From NCBI GenBank assembly GCA_963556195.1, contig OY744520.1, positions 154,790,107 to 154,854,106 on the forward strand: a DNA stretch of 64,000 nucleotides, given 5' to 3'. The position numbers and the translations under genes are program-made. This DNA comes from Sepiola atlantica. Taxonomy: Eukaryota > Mollusca > Cephalopoda > Sepiida > Sepiolidae. Positions 11,986 to 22,593 of this stretch are shown piece by piece. Within the stretch, counting starts at the first letter, position 1. Each line of letters starts with the position of its first letter. Under the pieces are notes generated by a model. That model made no database searches. It was not told where the DNA came from and saw only the letters and a program-made list of their open reading frames with translations.

Positions 11986-12710
11986 GACACATGTTCTTAC
12001 AGGGATGCTCGGGGGCATTGCGACCAAGTTCGTCTTGCTCATGATTCTTGGTCTACAAATATATACGTATCTATTATGAATTATTCATTTGATCTCATTG
12101 TTTTACAGCATATCGACGTTTTGTAATATCTAATCTTACACGAATTATTGTCAAATAACTTTATAGTTCTATTACAGGTGTTACAATTGTTTTTATCGTT
12201 CTCCATAACCCTTTCAGTCATATGTTCAGCCTAATGCCATTTCTTTGATTTTCTGCCGCCCTGATATTCACCCCGTGATTTGATGAGACAGCAAGATCTA
12301 CGTTTCACATGCTTTTCGTTCTTGCTCACTATTTTAATGTCCGGTCTTCAAGCTTGGATCAGTTTGTTCCTTTCTGTTCTCATCAAGATTATGCCTTTTA
12401 CTTTTCAATAGCGGTTACGGTGTTTTGCCTGTACCTTTTTTATGCATATCCTATATGCATTCTTTACACAGTTCATATTCTTATTTTTATATTTTTTAGG
12501 ATAACTAGCTATATTTACTTATATTCACTTATGATGTGTTGCTTATGGTTTGTGCGGCTGTCAATATCGATTACGTCTCATTTTTCAGATGTAATTTCCG
12601 TAGCATGTTGATGAGTTTTTCGTCGCGATTTCTTTGGCCTGTATTATAAATTATCCACGTAACTGATGCTTATTAACATTACCAGTATTATAATTAGCAA
12701 TATTATTATT
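11986..12710. other. no gene recognised
   Basis: T-rich DNA. The plus frame 12,309-12,611 gives a hydrophobic peptide of about 100 residues with no recognisable family. Confidence 0.45.
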
Positions 12711-12713
12711 GAT

Positions 12714-13200
12714 CCCCCGATTTATAAAATCGGGAGACCTATGATTTGAGGCATTTCCGTCCGTCCGTCCGGATTTTTCTCCGCAACCATCCATTGAATT
12801 TCTCTGAAATTTTCCATGAAGTTGTAACTTTTGTCAGGTTAGAAAGTGACATTTTCCGATTTTTGAAAAAAAATCTGGTTATCCTCCCAGGAGGTCAAAA
12901 GGCCCCCAAATGGCAAAAAATAACAATTTTTGCCCCATAACTTTTCATCCATCCATTCAATTGCTCTGAAACTTGGCCAACATATCGAGGCAATTGTTCC
13001 TAATAGAAAATAAGTATCACTGATTTTTGAAAAAAATCTGGTTCGCGCCCCCAGAAGGTCAAAAGCTCCCGAAAAACCTGAAACCTGGCCAAAATGTTGA
13101 GGCAATTGTTCTGGATATAAAATTAACATCCTTGACCTCAGAAAAATTCTGGTTCGCGCCCCCAGAAGGTACAATGGGGGTCAAAATGCCCCAAATTGAC
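12714..13200 (+). repeat. degenerate tandem repeat, ~130-bp unit, headed by a hairpin
   Basis: Begins with a perfect 8-bp stem, CCCGATTT at 12,716 and AAATCGGG at 12,727 with loop ATA, then CCGTCCGTCCGTCCG. At least three units follow, near 12,785, 12,945 and 13,080. They carry variants of TGAAACTTGGCCAACAT, AGGCAATTGTTC, TTTTTGAAAAAAATCTGGTT and GCGCCCCCAGAAGGT. A frame that stays open across two units (13,027 on) arises because of the repeat. I think this is a non-autonomous mobile element or satellite fragment, family unknown. Confidence 0.7.
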
Positions 13201-13275
13201 AAATTTATTGCATTTTACACTCGCTACATCGAGTCACATACATGCGCGGCTTGTTGTTATTATTGTTATTGTTGT

Positions 13276-13277
13276 TG

Positions 13278-13336
<59 letters not shown>
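13276..13336. repeat. (TTA)n microsatellite
   Basis: About 20 TTA units. It supplies the Tyr run of the long but spurious frame across 13,027-13,677. Confidence 0.96.
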
Positions 13337-13338
<2 letters not shown>

Positions 13339-13549
13339 ATTGAACATCTAATATCAGTTAGTACCAGTTATTTCTTGTTGATAACAAACGATTGTTTTGT
13401 ATGTATTCTGAGTGACAGTAAGTGTCCATGCCATACCAGTACTCTATTCCGTTTTTATAGTAATTCACTTGTTGTTCTCGTGTCAGCCTTTATCAGCGAG
13501 TTCGCCCTGGTATATATCAGTGGATTTCCGTGGAATATGAGTGACAAGA

Positions 13550-13551
<2 letters not shown>
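13337..13551. other. spacer between trinucleotide arrays; possible LINE 3' fragment
   Basis: ATCAGTGGATTTCCGTGGAA (about 13,516) resembles the stretch around 13,677-13,712 in the neighbouring R4-like 3' end, so this may be a second, more decayed 3' fragment on the minus strand. Confidence 0.35.
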
Positions 13552-13596
<45 letters not shown>

Positions 13597-13622
13597 TATT
13601 ATTATTATTATTATTATTATTT
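13552..13622. repeat. (CAT)n-(TTA)n trinucleotide array
   Basis: CAT units followed by TTA units, directly abutting the 3' end of the minus-strand R4-like LINE. It encodes the His/Tyr run of a spurious frame. Confidence 0.95.
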
Positions 13623-14389
13623 GCACCCACTAGGAGTTCTCACACAGATCATCTTAGTGATTGCTCACAGACAATGACCAGTGGTATTTCCTGGAGTGTG
13701 AGTGATAACAAGTTTCTCCAGATTTCCAGTATTCTTCACTTCTTTTACATAACCACCACAAATAATCTTGCGGTATCTCAACAGCCATTTACCATTTATT
13801 TATCGCTGGTAAGCACAATTGGTCTTCTCTGGGATGTTTGTGGCTATAAGCCTCCCCAAGGTCCCAGCATTCTCCGCACTTTTCCAGTGGAGGTCTGGTT
13901 TGTGCTGTCCCTCCTCGGTCTTCTCACCCTCCTCGACCCTCTACACATATTTTGTCTGGTGTCAGCCTATGCCGGCACCATTTTTAAATTTATTTATCTT
14001 GGGGGGAGGGGGCCTGGCGATGGGGTAGGGAGGTAAGGGGAGAGCTTATAGTGTTTTTTGTAATTTCTGTTCCTTGGTTCATGTATGTGTGGTGTTAGTT
14101 GAGGCCGTTGTAATTTATTGGGGGGTATTATGAAGTGATGTTTCCTGCAGTTTATGTTCCTTGGTTTGTGTTGTGGTGTTCTTCGTGTGGGTTTGTTTTC
14201 CCTGTTGTAAATACCTTGTGTCTGGTTACCATTTGTAGCTTATGCGGGTTGATTTCCGCATTCAAGGATTTTCCTTAAGATAGCAGCTCTTTTTATCATT
14301 GCCGTCCTTTGTATGGTTTCGATGGTCTCTTTGATTCCAATTTCTCCCAGTCTTTTTCCCAGGCTTTTTTGGATTTTTCCAAGTGCTCC

Positions 14390-14395
<6 letters not shown>
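13623..14395 (-). mobile_element. R4-like non-LTR retrotransposon, 5'-truncated 3' end
   Basis: On the minus strand a frame ending with a stop at 14,240 reads GALGKIQKSLGKRL, then GIKETIETIQRTAMI, then AAILRKILECG. R2/R4-type (restriction-like endonuclease) LINE proteins end this way: a 'vGALG' segment, a short spacer, then 'lQktallgtaRILRkvL' (family knowledge). About 600 bp of 3' untranslated sequence follows to 13,623, where the element meets (TAA)n. Upstream the coding sequence is cut off exactly at another (TAA)n block (14,391-14,447). Both ends therefore lie in the same microsatellite type, as known for the R4-clade element Dong. RT and endonuclease domains are missing, so the element is dead. 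Confidence 0.7.
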
Positions 14396-14434
<39 letters not shown>

Positions 14435-14478
14435 GATTATTATTATTATTAGTAGTAGTAGTAGTAGTAGTAGTAGTA
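14391..14478. repeat. (ATT)n-(AGT)n trinucleotide array
   Basis: ATT units with one GATT break, then nine or so AGT units. It borders the truncated 5' end of the R4-like LINE. Confidence 0.95.
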
Positions 14479-15022
14479 TCGTTTCAACACGATCAGAACG
14501 CAGTGCCTGATATTTCACAGAGATCAAGTGACAAATATGTGTATAAGTCTAAGTATAGCATTTCATATAGTTGTCTTGTTAATGTGTTAGCTTCTGTAGT
14601 TTCAATGTCTAAATGTGGTAGACATACGTAATTGGTAGAGTTGGGATAAAAAGTAAAAAAAGACGCTGCATCGCGTTTGACTGTGGGGAATTTGTACAGA
14701 CATGTTGCAATTTGTTAGTGAGACAATCTAATAACACGAGAACGAAGTGAAAATAACTATGTAAGACGTATTTCGACCTGATGAAATTACAGTCACACAA
14801 GAAAAAATATCTATTATACGTCAAAGAAAAATCAGAGAAAAATATTACGTGAACACATAATGCAAAAAATGCAACATTGCAGTTACAATTATTGGCATTC
14901 ACTAGCGAGAAAAACAATGATATAACACTTATATCAAACGGTTATATACGTTTCTATCTATGTACGTATTGATGTATGCGTCTATTTCTCTCTTCCCTTC
15001 TCTCGTTCTTTATTTATCTCTC
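14479..15022. other. no gene recognised
   Basis: No recognisable protein in any frame; the minus frame 14,609-14,917 has no family signature. Confidence 0.45.
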
Positions 15023-15036
15023 GCTCTCTCTCTCGT

Positions 15037-15094
<58 letters not shown>
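15023..15094. repeat. (TC)n-(TA)n compound microsatellite
   Basis: TC units then TA units. On the minus strand this is the same (TA)n-(GA)n order as the other compound arrays. Confidence 0.95.
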
Positions 15095-15096
<2 letters not shown>

Positions 15097-15203
15097 TACT
15101 CTCACAATTAATTAAACCTCTACTATCCCACCTTCCCTGCTGTGACCTAATAATAAACAGATTGAAGCCTACTTAAACAAAAAAACTGCGCCTAAATAAA
15201 TAC

Positions 15204-16330
15204 ATTTGTAGTCTCGACTTCGTTTCTCTCTACACTTCCATAACGGCACACATTGCTATCGACCTTATCACCGACCACATATCATCCAGTTACCTCGACT
15301 GTTTCGGGATAACCCCTACAGACATATACAAACTTTTACGTAGTATCTTTTACAACATCTATTTTACATTCAAACAAAACACATATGAGCAAATCACAAG
15401 CTTACCGATGTGCTCCAGCCTTTCCGTTCACCTAGCTATCGCATACAGGGATCGACTTAGACGACAAGCATTACGCTCTTGTCACGTATACATATTGTTC
15501 ACGAGGTTTATGCACGATATTCACATCCTCGTTATAAATCCACTAAAATATTTAATACTTTTAACACACACACACCTGCAATTCACTATAGAACACCTCA
15601 ACACATATGGCTCACTTTCACTTCTTGATTTCAATATTAACATCGCTGAGAATGGATTCATCCACACTGTAGAAAATTATTAATAAACTTTAAATTTGCG
15701 TTATATTTTTCGCTTAATTTAGGATATGCACACACCGATATTACCAGTATACAAAACAGATGCCCCACTACTGCTGACGAAATATCACATCTATGACTAC
15801 CACCAGACCCTTTTAACCAATGGCTATCCCGCTTTCGCCATGGCCCGCCTAAATAACAGCAAAAGACGCAGACTTTAAACCCTTTTTAATACCTGCTTGC
15901 TGAAACTTTCTTTTTCTTAGTAATAAAAATAATGAAGCAACATATAAAGAGAATCCAGACATTCAACTCACCCACATTGGCACCACTTTGCGACAACATC
16001 TATCTAAAAGACACACAAGTCACACTTCAGAATCATGCTACCTGACCAATTGCCCTATTTCTAACATAGGATTGTGTCTCTCCATCATATGTTTTACAAT
16101 CTATAATGTGCTAAGTGCAATAGCTTCTATAAAGGAATCATTATAAGACATGTGCAACAGCGCATCAGATAAAATGTAAATTCTCGTACTTTCTCTTTCT
16201 ACAAGCACATCATTTAATTTTAGAACACGCAACGGAATATCGATGTCCGCATTCTTGCTTCGGTTAGAAACATTGGAGAATTTATGGATATCGGAAACTC
16301 TCCTTATGTTTAATAAGTATTCAATAAATA
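15204..16330 (+). mobile_element. Penelope-like element relic: RT core plus GIY-YIG endonuclease remnant
   Basis: A frame open from about 15,177 to 15,683 reads SLDFVSLYTSIT at 15,210, matching RT motif A of Penelope-like elements (S-D-V-S-L-F-T-N-I-P type). It continues with LPMCSSLSVHLA (the 'GLPMGSSLS' region) and FMHDIHIL, where YVDD is expected at the catalytic site, so the second catalytic Asp pair is degraded. It ends QFTIEHLNTYGSLSLLDF, the typical 'ItFTiE...LpFLD' block. Further on, 16,098-16,160 reads CAKCNSFYKGIIIR in another frame, resembling the GIY-YIG endonuclease ('C..C...YIG.T.R'), and 16,215-16,330 resembles its C-terminal part. Stops and shifts make it a pseudogene. The N-terminal part and 5' end are not recognisable. 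Confidence 0.72.
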
Positions 16331-16421
16331 ACAGACTCGGATGTAATTCCCCCTCTATTCCATAACACCCCTAACAGCTAATTTGAACTCATCTAGGACA
16401 AAATGGCAAATTCATCTCCAT

Positions 16422-16735
16422 GTATATTTATGTATATATAGCAACCTTCGCCAGATCTCGTTTGAAGTTAACTTTGGGCTAAATCACACATTTCTTTTTA
16501 TGTCTATTTATATGCATATTGCTACGTTAGCCAGATCTTTCTTAATTCATCTTGGACTAGATTACATATTTAGCATTAAGTCTATAGTAACTATAGTTTC
16601 TATTTTTTTATAAGTTCAAAATACATTACTGTTGTTATTACACCGTGATCGAGTGATACATGAATATTTAAGTATTTAAATTAATATATTTTACAAAGTC
16701 TCTACTGTTGCCTTCATTTGACGTGATATTTGATG
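16422..16735 (+). repeat. dispersed ~310-bp repeat, copy B
   Basis: Second copy of the repeat at 8,378-8,690, same orientation, with the same internal dimer (GCCAGATCTCGTTTGAAGT, then GCCAGATCTTTCTTAATTCA). It starts about 90 bp after the last Penelope-like coding remnant. Copy A lacks that neighbour, so the repeat is probably independent of the Penelope element. The frame 16,383-16,613 reads through it and is not a gene. Confidence 0.85.
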
Positions 16736-17802
16736 TTTGTTTGATGCCAAGCCTAATGTAAATTTTGCTGTGTGCTCTCATATGCACATATACTTATAGT
16801 TACTCTTTCAAAGTGTCTGAGTATATACTCTGCTAGGATTGGCCAATATATTCTCTATCTGCATTTATGTTAACATTGGAATCGTATATAAAATAAATAT
16901 ATAACATATATGAAATAATATAAAATGATAAATTAAGAAATTCAACTGAAATAATATAATTATAGAGAAAGGACAGCAAAGAACACAACATGTATACTAA
17001 AGATCAGTAACTATTTAGTACCTTCCTACACTGGATGAAAAAATAAGTTTAAAAAATAAAATAATTATAAACTTGAATAAAAAACAATTGCAAGATTTGG
17101 ATCTTAAATTTAATTATTATTCTTAACTACATCTTCTTTCCGAGTCTATGAAGGGGATATTACACATGGTGTATTATCTCCCTTTGACCTCTCACAGTCT
17201 ATATTACTCTATTACGAAATCACTAATTAGTATACATATATATGTATACACACTTGTGAAATATTTATTATAGTGATTTGTATAACGGCTTAATATTTAT
17301 TAATAGATTTTAAAAATTATATATGATTCAAAATTATTTGAATTTTCTCACCTCTAATAAAAATAAAACAAGATTAAAAATAATTAAATAAAACTACCAA
17401 ATAATATCAAACTAAAATAAATATTAATAGTATAAAAGTATCATATGTTAATGATATATGATTTCGTTCTTTACTATGCTCCTGTACTTTTCTGCGAGCC
17501 TACTGCATCATTCGTTCAGATTACTGTTCCACTTTTGTGTTTTTTTTGTGTTTCTTTTTTTTTAAAAGAAGTGAGTTTCTCCAGAAATTATTACAATTGT
17601 TACACCAGGATATATTATTAATATGTATCAGTAAGTCTCATATTTACTGATGAAATATGTGAAATAGACAATGTGGAGATTCGTAACCCAAATACTGTCT
17701 TCGATTTTTTTGACATACTTTCTTTCACCATTTCGGTTTTTCTGCACTATTATCAGCTTTCATAAATACCTACAAATATACATACCGAAATATGTTTGTA
17801 TT
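16736..17802. other. no gene recognised; one near-perfect hairpin
   Basis: A+T-rich DNA. An inverted repeat lies at 17,151-17,184 (AAGGGGATATTACAC facing GTGTATTATCTCCCTT). Nothing else stands out. Confidence 0.5.
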
Positions 17803-17822
17803 AAATATATATATATATATAT

Positions 17823-17877
<55 letters not shown>
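17803..17877. repeat. (TA)n microsatellite with CATATATA breaks
   Basis: TA units with two short ACAT interruptions near 17,825-17,838. Confidence 0.96.
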
Positions 17878-17880
<3 letters not shown>

Positions 17881-19215
17881 TCATCTATGCACATAAAATG
17901 CTATAAGAAGTTATAATATTTTATGTATCGAATTTCAGTACTTAGTGTACGTTAGTAGAGCTAGGTAGTAATTTACAAAAATATAATTATCGCAGTTCAG
18001 CTACACAAAGGCTTCCGCGTTCAACCATATTAGGGAATCTTCAGGCTAAACTCCAATGAATATATGTTGCCCGGTGTTTAGTTTAGCTAGCTGACCGATC
18101 AGATTCTTTGTAATTTCCTTCGAACGCGTAAATGTTTCTTATTATCTGATGGTAGGGCTTCTCACAAACAAAGGTTTGGCTGATTTTACTTCAGATTATG
18201 TTTGTGGTTTTGTATAGGGGTAACTCATAAGTTTTATTTGGTGTGTCGAATTAATAGGTGCCCTTATTTTAACACGCGAATGCTTGTATTTCAATCTTAG
18301 GTTTTAGTTAAGTTTTCAAAATTCTTCTTAATGTATTGTTATCCTAAAGTAAAGTTCATTCTGTGTAAGCAGTAGTTTGCTATTTCACTTCTACAGTTTA
18401 GTAGGTGTTGGGTTTTGTAAAGTTCAAAATTCCGAATTTCCGATTCAGATATAATATACAGAGGTCGTCAAAATTTCTACATATACTGACCTGAATTACT
18501 ATTTTCCATTCGATTATTAGTAATCGTCTACTTTTTTGAGCTCCCACTATGCTTCGCTTGTGTTGTTTTTATTTGGTGTTTTTGTGATTAAATGTTATGT
18601 TGTGGTCGTAATATCTGGTTTAGAAAAATAAATGTATTCATGTACAATAATAGATGTATTATTATGATTTTCGGAATATATATTCCTGTACAAAATGGTG
18701 AGTGGCATGGTCATATTCCTGTTTTTGTAAATGTTCACATTTAGGAAGTGCATATATATTTTTTGGTATTTTTACATGTTTTATGAACAAAACAGGTGTT
18801 TAGAATATATATTCTCAGCAACACAGGGAGTAACATGTGCACATTAATTTTTATAAACTTTAAACTTCATAGGTTAGCCACCCCAAAATATTTAAAATAA
18901 AATGATACAAACATTTTTAAATAAAAAAGAATTTCTCTACATAAAATGTGAATACAATTAAGTGATAGATTTTTAAAGCGTCAATAATATTTATTTGTTG
19001 AGTAAAACCCGGAACTAGGGAACTTATCATAATGGTTTATGGGATATTTGATTTTGGCAACAGGTAGAAACACGTGGGCACATTTTGTTTGTAAACTTTA
19101 CCATTTAGAGATGTCCGACCGGAACCGTACCACATGCATTCCAAAGAACACACCTTTCAAGATTAAAATTAATGAAATATTTATTGTTAATAGTGGTCCT
19201 GTGACGGGTATTCTA

Positions 19216-19217
<2 letters not shown>
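17878..19217. other. no gene recognised
   Basis: A+T-rich DNA without recognisable protein or RNA gene. Confidence 0.5.

Positions 19218-19254
<37 letters not shown>
19218..19254. repeat. (TA)n microsatellite
   Basis: Uninterrupted TA units. Confidence 0.96.
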
Positions 19255-19258
<4 letters not shown>

Positions 19259-19708
19259 TTTTTTGTTTCATTTAAGTTTAATCGAAATTCTCAGAAATCC
19301 CGGAGCTAACAGTTTATTTCCATATGGGACACATAGATCTTCGTGTGTTTCATTGAAGGTCTGCATTACGTTTCGAACGCCGAGCCAGTAAATAAGTAAA
19401 ACTCATGAATTTTCCCTTCCCCAATTAAACAGTTAACGGTGTAATCATATATCTTTATTTTGGTGTAATGGTCTTACCGGATTCCAGGACAATAATTCAT
19501 CATGTCTAAAGGAGTATTACTATAGGCAACATCACTTTGAGAAGCTTCACTATTTCTCGTATAAGCTAGTGTGGGGTGTTATTTTGAATATTTGGTCAGA
19601 GTTCACTTGTAGGTGGAAGTAACCTCATGTCAGGTTATCCTGCCAAAGTCCTCTACAGAGAGACCGAATACACTCGAGGCCAGGATCTAGTAGGCATTCA
19701 AGTGCTCC

Positions 19709-19711
<3 letters not shown>
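19255..19711. other. no gene recognised
   Basis: Non-repetitive by eye; the last 90 bases before the next (TA)n array are less A+T-rich and could be a mobile-element 3' end, family unknown. Confidence 0.35.
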
Positions 19712-19767
<56 letters not shown>

Positions 19768-19773
19768 TGTGTG
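19712..19773. repeat. (TA)n-(TG) microsatellite
   Basis: About 26 TA units followed by GCGTGTGTG. Confidence 0.95.
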
Positions 19774-19963
19774 TTCTTTAAGATATACACAATTTGATAA
19801 TTACAATATATACTTATTAGAACTTAATTCAATCAGCATAATGAAATATTGCCTCCAGGGTTATTGATTTATACCGATAGATGCATACACATATATTTAT
19901 TTATTGTCCTAGTATTTTGAATCGATATATATGTCTACATTGTTTTTTCCTTAAACCCACAGA

Positions 19964-19965
<2 letters not shown>

Positions 19966-20028
<63 letters not shown>

Positions 20029-20034
20029 ATATAC

Positions 20035-20103
<69 letters not shown>

Positions 20104-20120
20104 AAGAAAGAGAGAGAGAA
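19966..20120. repeat. (TA)n arrays ending in (GA)n
   Basis: Two long TA runs separated by GTATGTATATATACATATACA (shortened here to its core GTATGTATATATACAT), then GA units from about 20,079. It creates long frames of Tyr/Ile and Arg/Glu on one strand and Leu/Ser on the other. Confidence 0.95.
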
Positions 20121-20361
20121 GACGTGGGGAGAGAGAGTTCATTTACTCCATACAACGATGCTTGTGACATAATTATGCTTCGTCGAATTAGGATAACATT
20201 CGAGGTTAAATAATTTTGAACCAGAGAAAAGTTGATATAAAGATCGATTGATTTCGGATCAATACTTGTTTTAATAAGTAATGCTATTTCGGTAGACTGA
20301 TTATTTACGCATTGATGACATACGAAACTCTGAATACAAATGAACGCATATAGTATATACA

Positions 20362-20412
<51 letters not shown>

Positions 20413-20439
20413 TACATATACATATATATATATATATAA
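20362..20439. repeat. (TA)n microsatellite
   Basis: TA units with three ACAT breaks toward the right end. Confidence 0.95.
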
Positions 20440-20489
20440 ACAGACTACATTTATTTTCAAACATAATAAAACAATAAAAAGAAGGAAAG

Positions 20490-20560
20490 AGCTCGCTACC
20501 GTATTTCGAACCTAGCTCAACAGAACTAAATCGTGGTCAAATAACGCTATATAAACCAAG
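20490..20560 (-). mobile_element. tRNA-like SINE head fragment (tentative)
   Basis: On the minus strand GCTAGGTTCGAAATACGG resembles a pol III B box (GGTTCGANNCC) and TTGACCACGATTTAGTTC could be a worn A box about 35 bases upstream. No full cloverleaf can be folded by eye. A tRNA-derived SINE fragment is more likely than a gene. Confidence 0.33.
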
Positions 20561-20589
20561 AACCCTGACTGTCAACGTGAACCTCCACC

Positions 20590-21975
20590 ACCACGTCTCC
20601 TTTTCCAACATCAAGGGTTTACGTTTCTACCTTCCAGATAGTAAAATCTCATTACGGAAGACCAAACACAACCTGATGTTCCTATACTAAACTGATATTG
20701 GTCGTCTTTTTCTGTAGATTATTTCATGATAAAAGGTTACTCAAATATAACATCTAAGATCTAAAGTGCCCTATATGTTATTCTGAGAAGCACTTACTGC
20801 ACCTTAGCCATTTTTGCACTCCATCGTCCTCAAAATGACGGAGTTTCGATCTGAGAGGATATCTGATAAAATTGACCATATCCTGTCTGCTCATCCTTCT
20901 GCCAATCTCCGCGTCTGTTGGGAGTTTAATGTTTACATTGTTGAATGGCTAGACAGATGATCAATGTGGGTCTTATCACAATTTCTCATTTGCTCATGAT
21001 TTAACACTAATTGTTGACAAACCTCGCGTACCCGTTCCAGACGGTCAAATTACAAGTCCTCATTATCGTTTTCTTACAACTGTATCCTGAACTGTGCTCA
21101 TCTACCGTTCTATCCCCACTTGGATCTTCCGATAAATCATGGTCTGAATTAACATCAAAACAAAGTTCATAAATGATGTTCGTCTCCACATTGTATCGAT
21201 ACTCGATAGCTGACTGGGACATCTTTAAACGTTTGTATCAGAAGTACCCCTGCATTTCATGTTTGAGAAAAAATGTTACCTTTATCGCCTCCGACAAAAA
21301 AGATTGGTTAACCATTGGTATAGATAACTTAATAGCTTCTAAGGAATACCAATAACAAACAAACGGTAAGCCGTGGTATCTCCCAGAATGCTCCACAACC
21401 ACTACACACAAAAATTACTATTTCAATTGTGCTCAACAAAATACATGTACTGAAAAAGTTGCCTTTAGGACTGGAAGCAACCATTGCAAAGGATGGTGGA
21501 AAACGCGAGAGTTATATGCCCAATCCGTTTAGTCTAGCGTAGCTGAACAGAGGCTTGTTATCACGAGTTTGGGCGAAAAAGAAATAATGTCCTGAACAAA
21601 TGCGTGATCTCTATTTCAACCAGCATCAATTGTCCTGAGATGTGTCCTCAGAATCCGACAAAGCCAAACCTTTGGTATAAAATTTCACCCTTTCCGACCA
21701 GGGCCGCTTTCCTCCTGAATTGTTCCCCTAAGACTAAATATACTCTGAGCGACATCCATATATCTGTCCGGGATGTTGCCAAACTTATCAAGAACCTGAA
21801 TGCCAGTAAAGCAAATGTCCCAGACATCATTCCAATCAGAGTCCTTAAAAAGTTACAGCCGGAAATAGATCCCATTCAAAGGTTACTCAAGGAGAAATGC
21901 TTCCGAACACTTTGGATTGTTCGTCAGACTGCCAAGTATTTTAAGATATTGGAGATCAGTCTTCAGCAGTCTTGA
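20590..21975 (+). mobile_element. APE-type non-LTR retrotransposon relic: endonuclease and start of RT region
   Basis: Read across several frames, the region follows an AP-endonuclease LINE of the Jockey/CR1 sort. Near 20,600 SFSNIKGLRFYLPDSK matches the N-terminal 'N.rGLrsNl.eve' block. At about 20,815 LCALHRPQNDGVSI is followed by DKIDHILSAHPSANLRVCWE and FNVYIVEWL, where 'GDFN.HH..WL' is expected, so the catalytic GD is lost. Then come STVLSPLGSSDKSW ('SPLGSSDH'), LYRYSIADWDIF, and finally TLSDIHISVRDVAKLIKNLN with ASKANVPDIIPIRVLKKLQP, which is the linker into the RT ('L..SKA.GPDGIP..vLK'). Similarity stops at 21,975, before the RT core. Multiple stops and frameshifts; a dead 5' half. Confidence 0.75.
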
Positions 21976-22296
21976 ACAATTCCCTGATGAGCAACAGAGA
22001 AAGGAAAAAATAGACATTCCTCTCAATATCCGCTGCTCAACGCACGTATGACAATTATAATAGTTTTGAATATAAAAAAAATAAATATAAGAACATAAAA
22101 AATACAGTTTTAAACATATTTAAAACAATCATTTTTGTTTGTCAGTGGGACGAAGAAGAAAATACAGGTATTCTCGGATATTGAAAATACAGAGGTAAAA
22201 TTTGATTGTGGTTTTTAACGAAAGATGAAGACACTGGAAGATAAAATCACAATGATTTCTATGGATTCATTTTTTCGTGATTATTCAAATGCACAT
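21976..22296. other. no gene recognised
   Basis: A+T-rich DNA between the LINE break and a (TA)n array. I see no RT motif here. Confidence 0.5.
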
Positions 22297-22309
22297 AATA
22301 TATATATAT

Positions 22310-22361
<52 letters not shown>
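22297..22361. repeat. (TA)n microsatellite
   Basis: TA units with early TTTATATG breaks. Confidence 0.95.
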
Positions 22362-22364
<3 letters not shown>

Positions 22365-22531
22365 AATTGGCTTCGTTCATTCTTGAAAGAGAATGGATAC
22401 CCCATGTAAAGGTGGCTGTGCGTATAATTGTGAAGCAAGGGTTGTGCAATCCCAAACCACCTCTCATCTGAGCACTGCTTGATACCAGAAACAATAACAA
22501 GAAGGAATCCAAGACGTTGAGCCTGGCCAGT

Positions 22532-22534
<3 letters not shown>

Positions 22535-22589
<55 letters not shown>
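22535..22589. repeat. (TA)n microsatellite
   Basis: About 27 TA units, following a G+C-richer stretch (22,370-22,534) that may be a mobile-element end. Confidence 0.96.

Positions 22590-22593
<4 letters not shown>

Noticed and set aside
13027..13677. A 216-codon frame with Tyr and His runs as a protein gene
   Set aside because: It strings together a degenerate DNA repeat, a (TTA)n array, a spacer and a (CAT)n-(TTA)n array; the runs are translated microsatellites.
13674..14036. Plus-strand frames of 120 and 69 codons
   Set aside because: They are antisense to the 3' untranslated part of the minus-strand R4-like LINE.
19881..20464. Long Tyr/Ile, Arg/Glu and Leu/Ser frames on both strands
   Set aside because: They are (TA)n and (GA)n arrays read in different frames.
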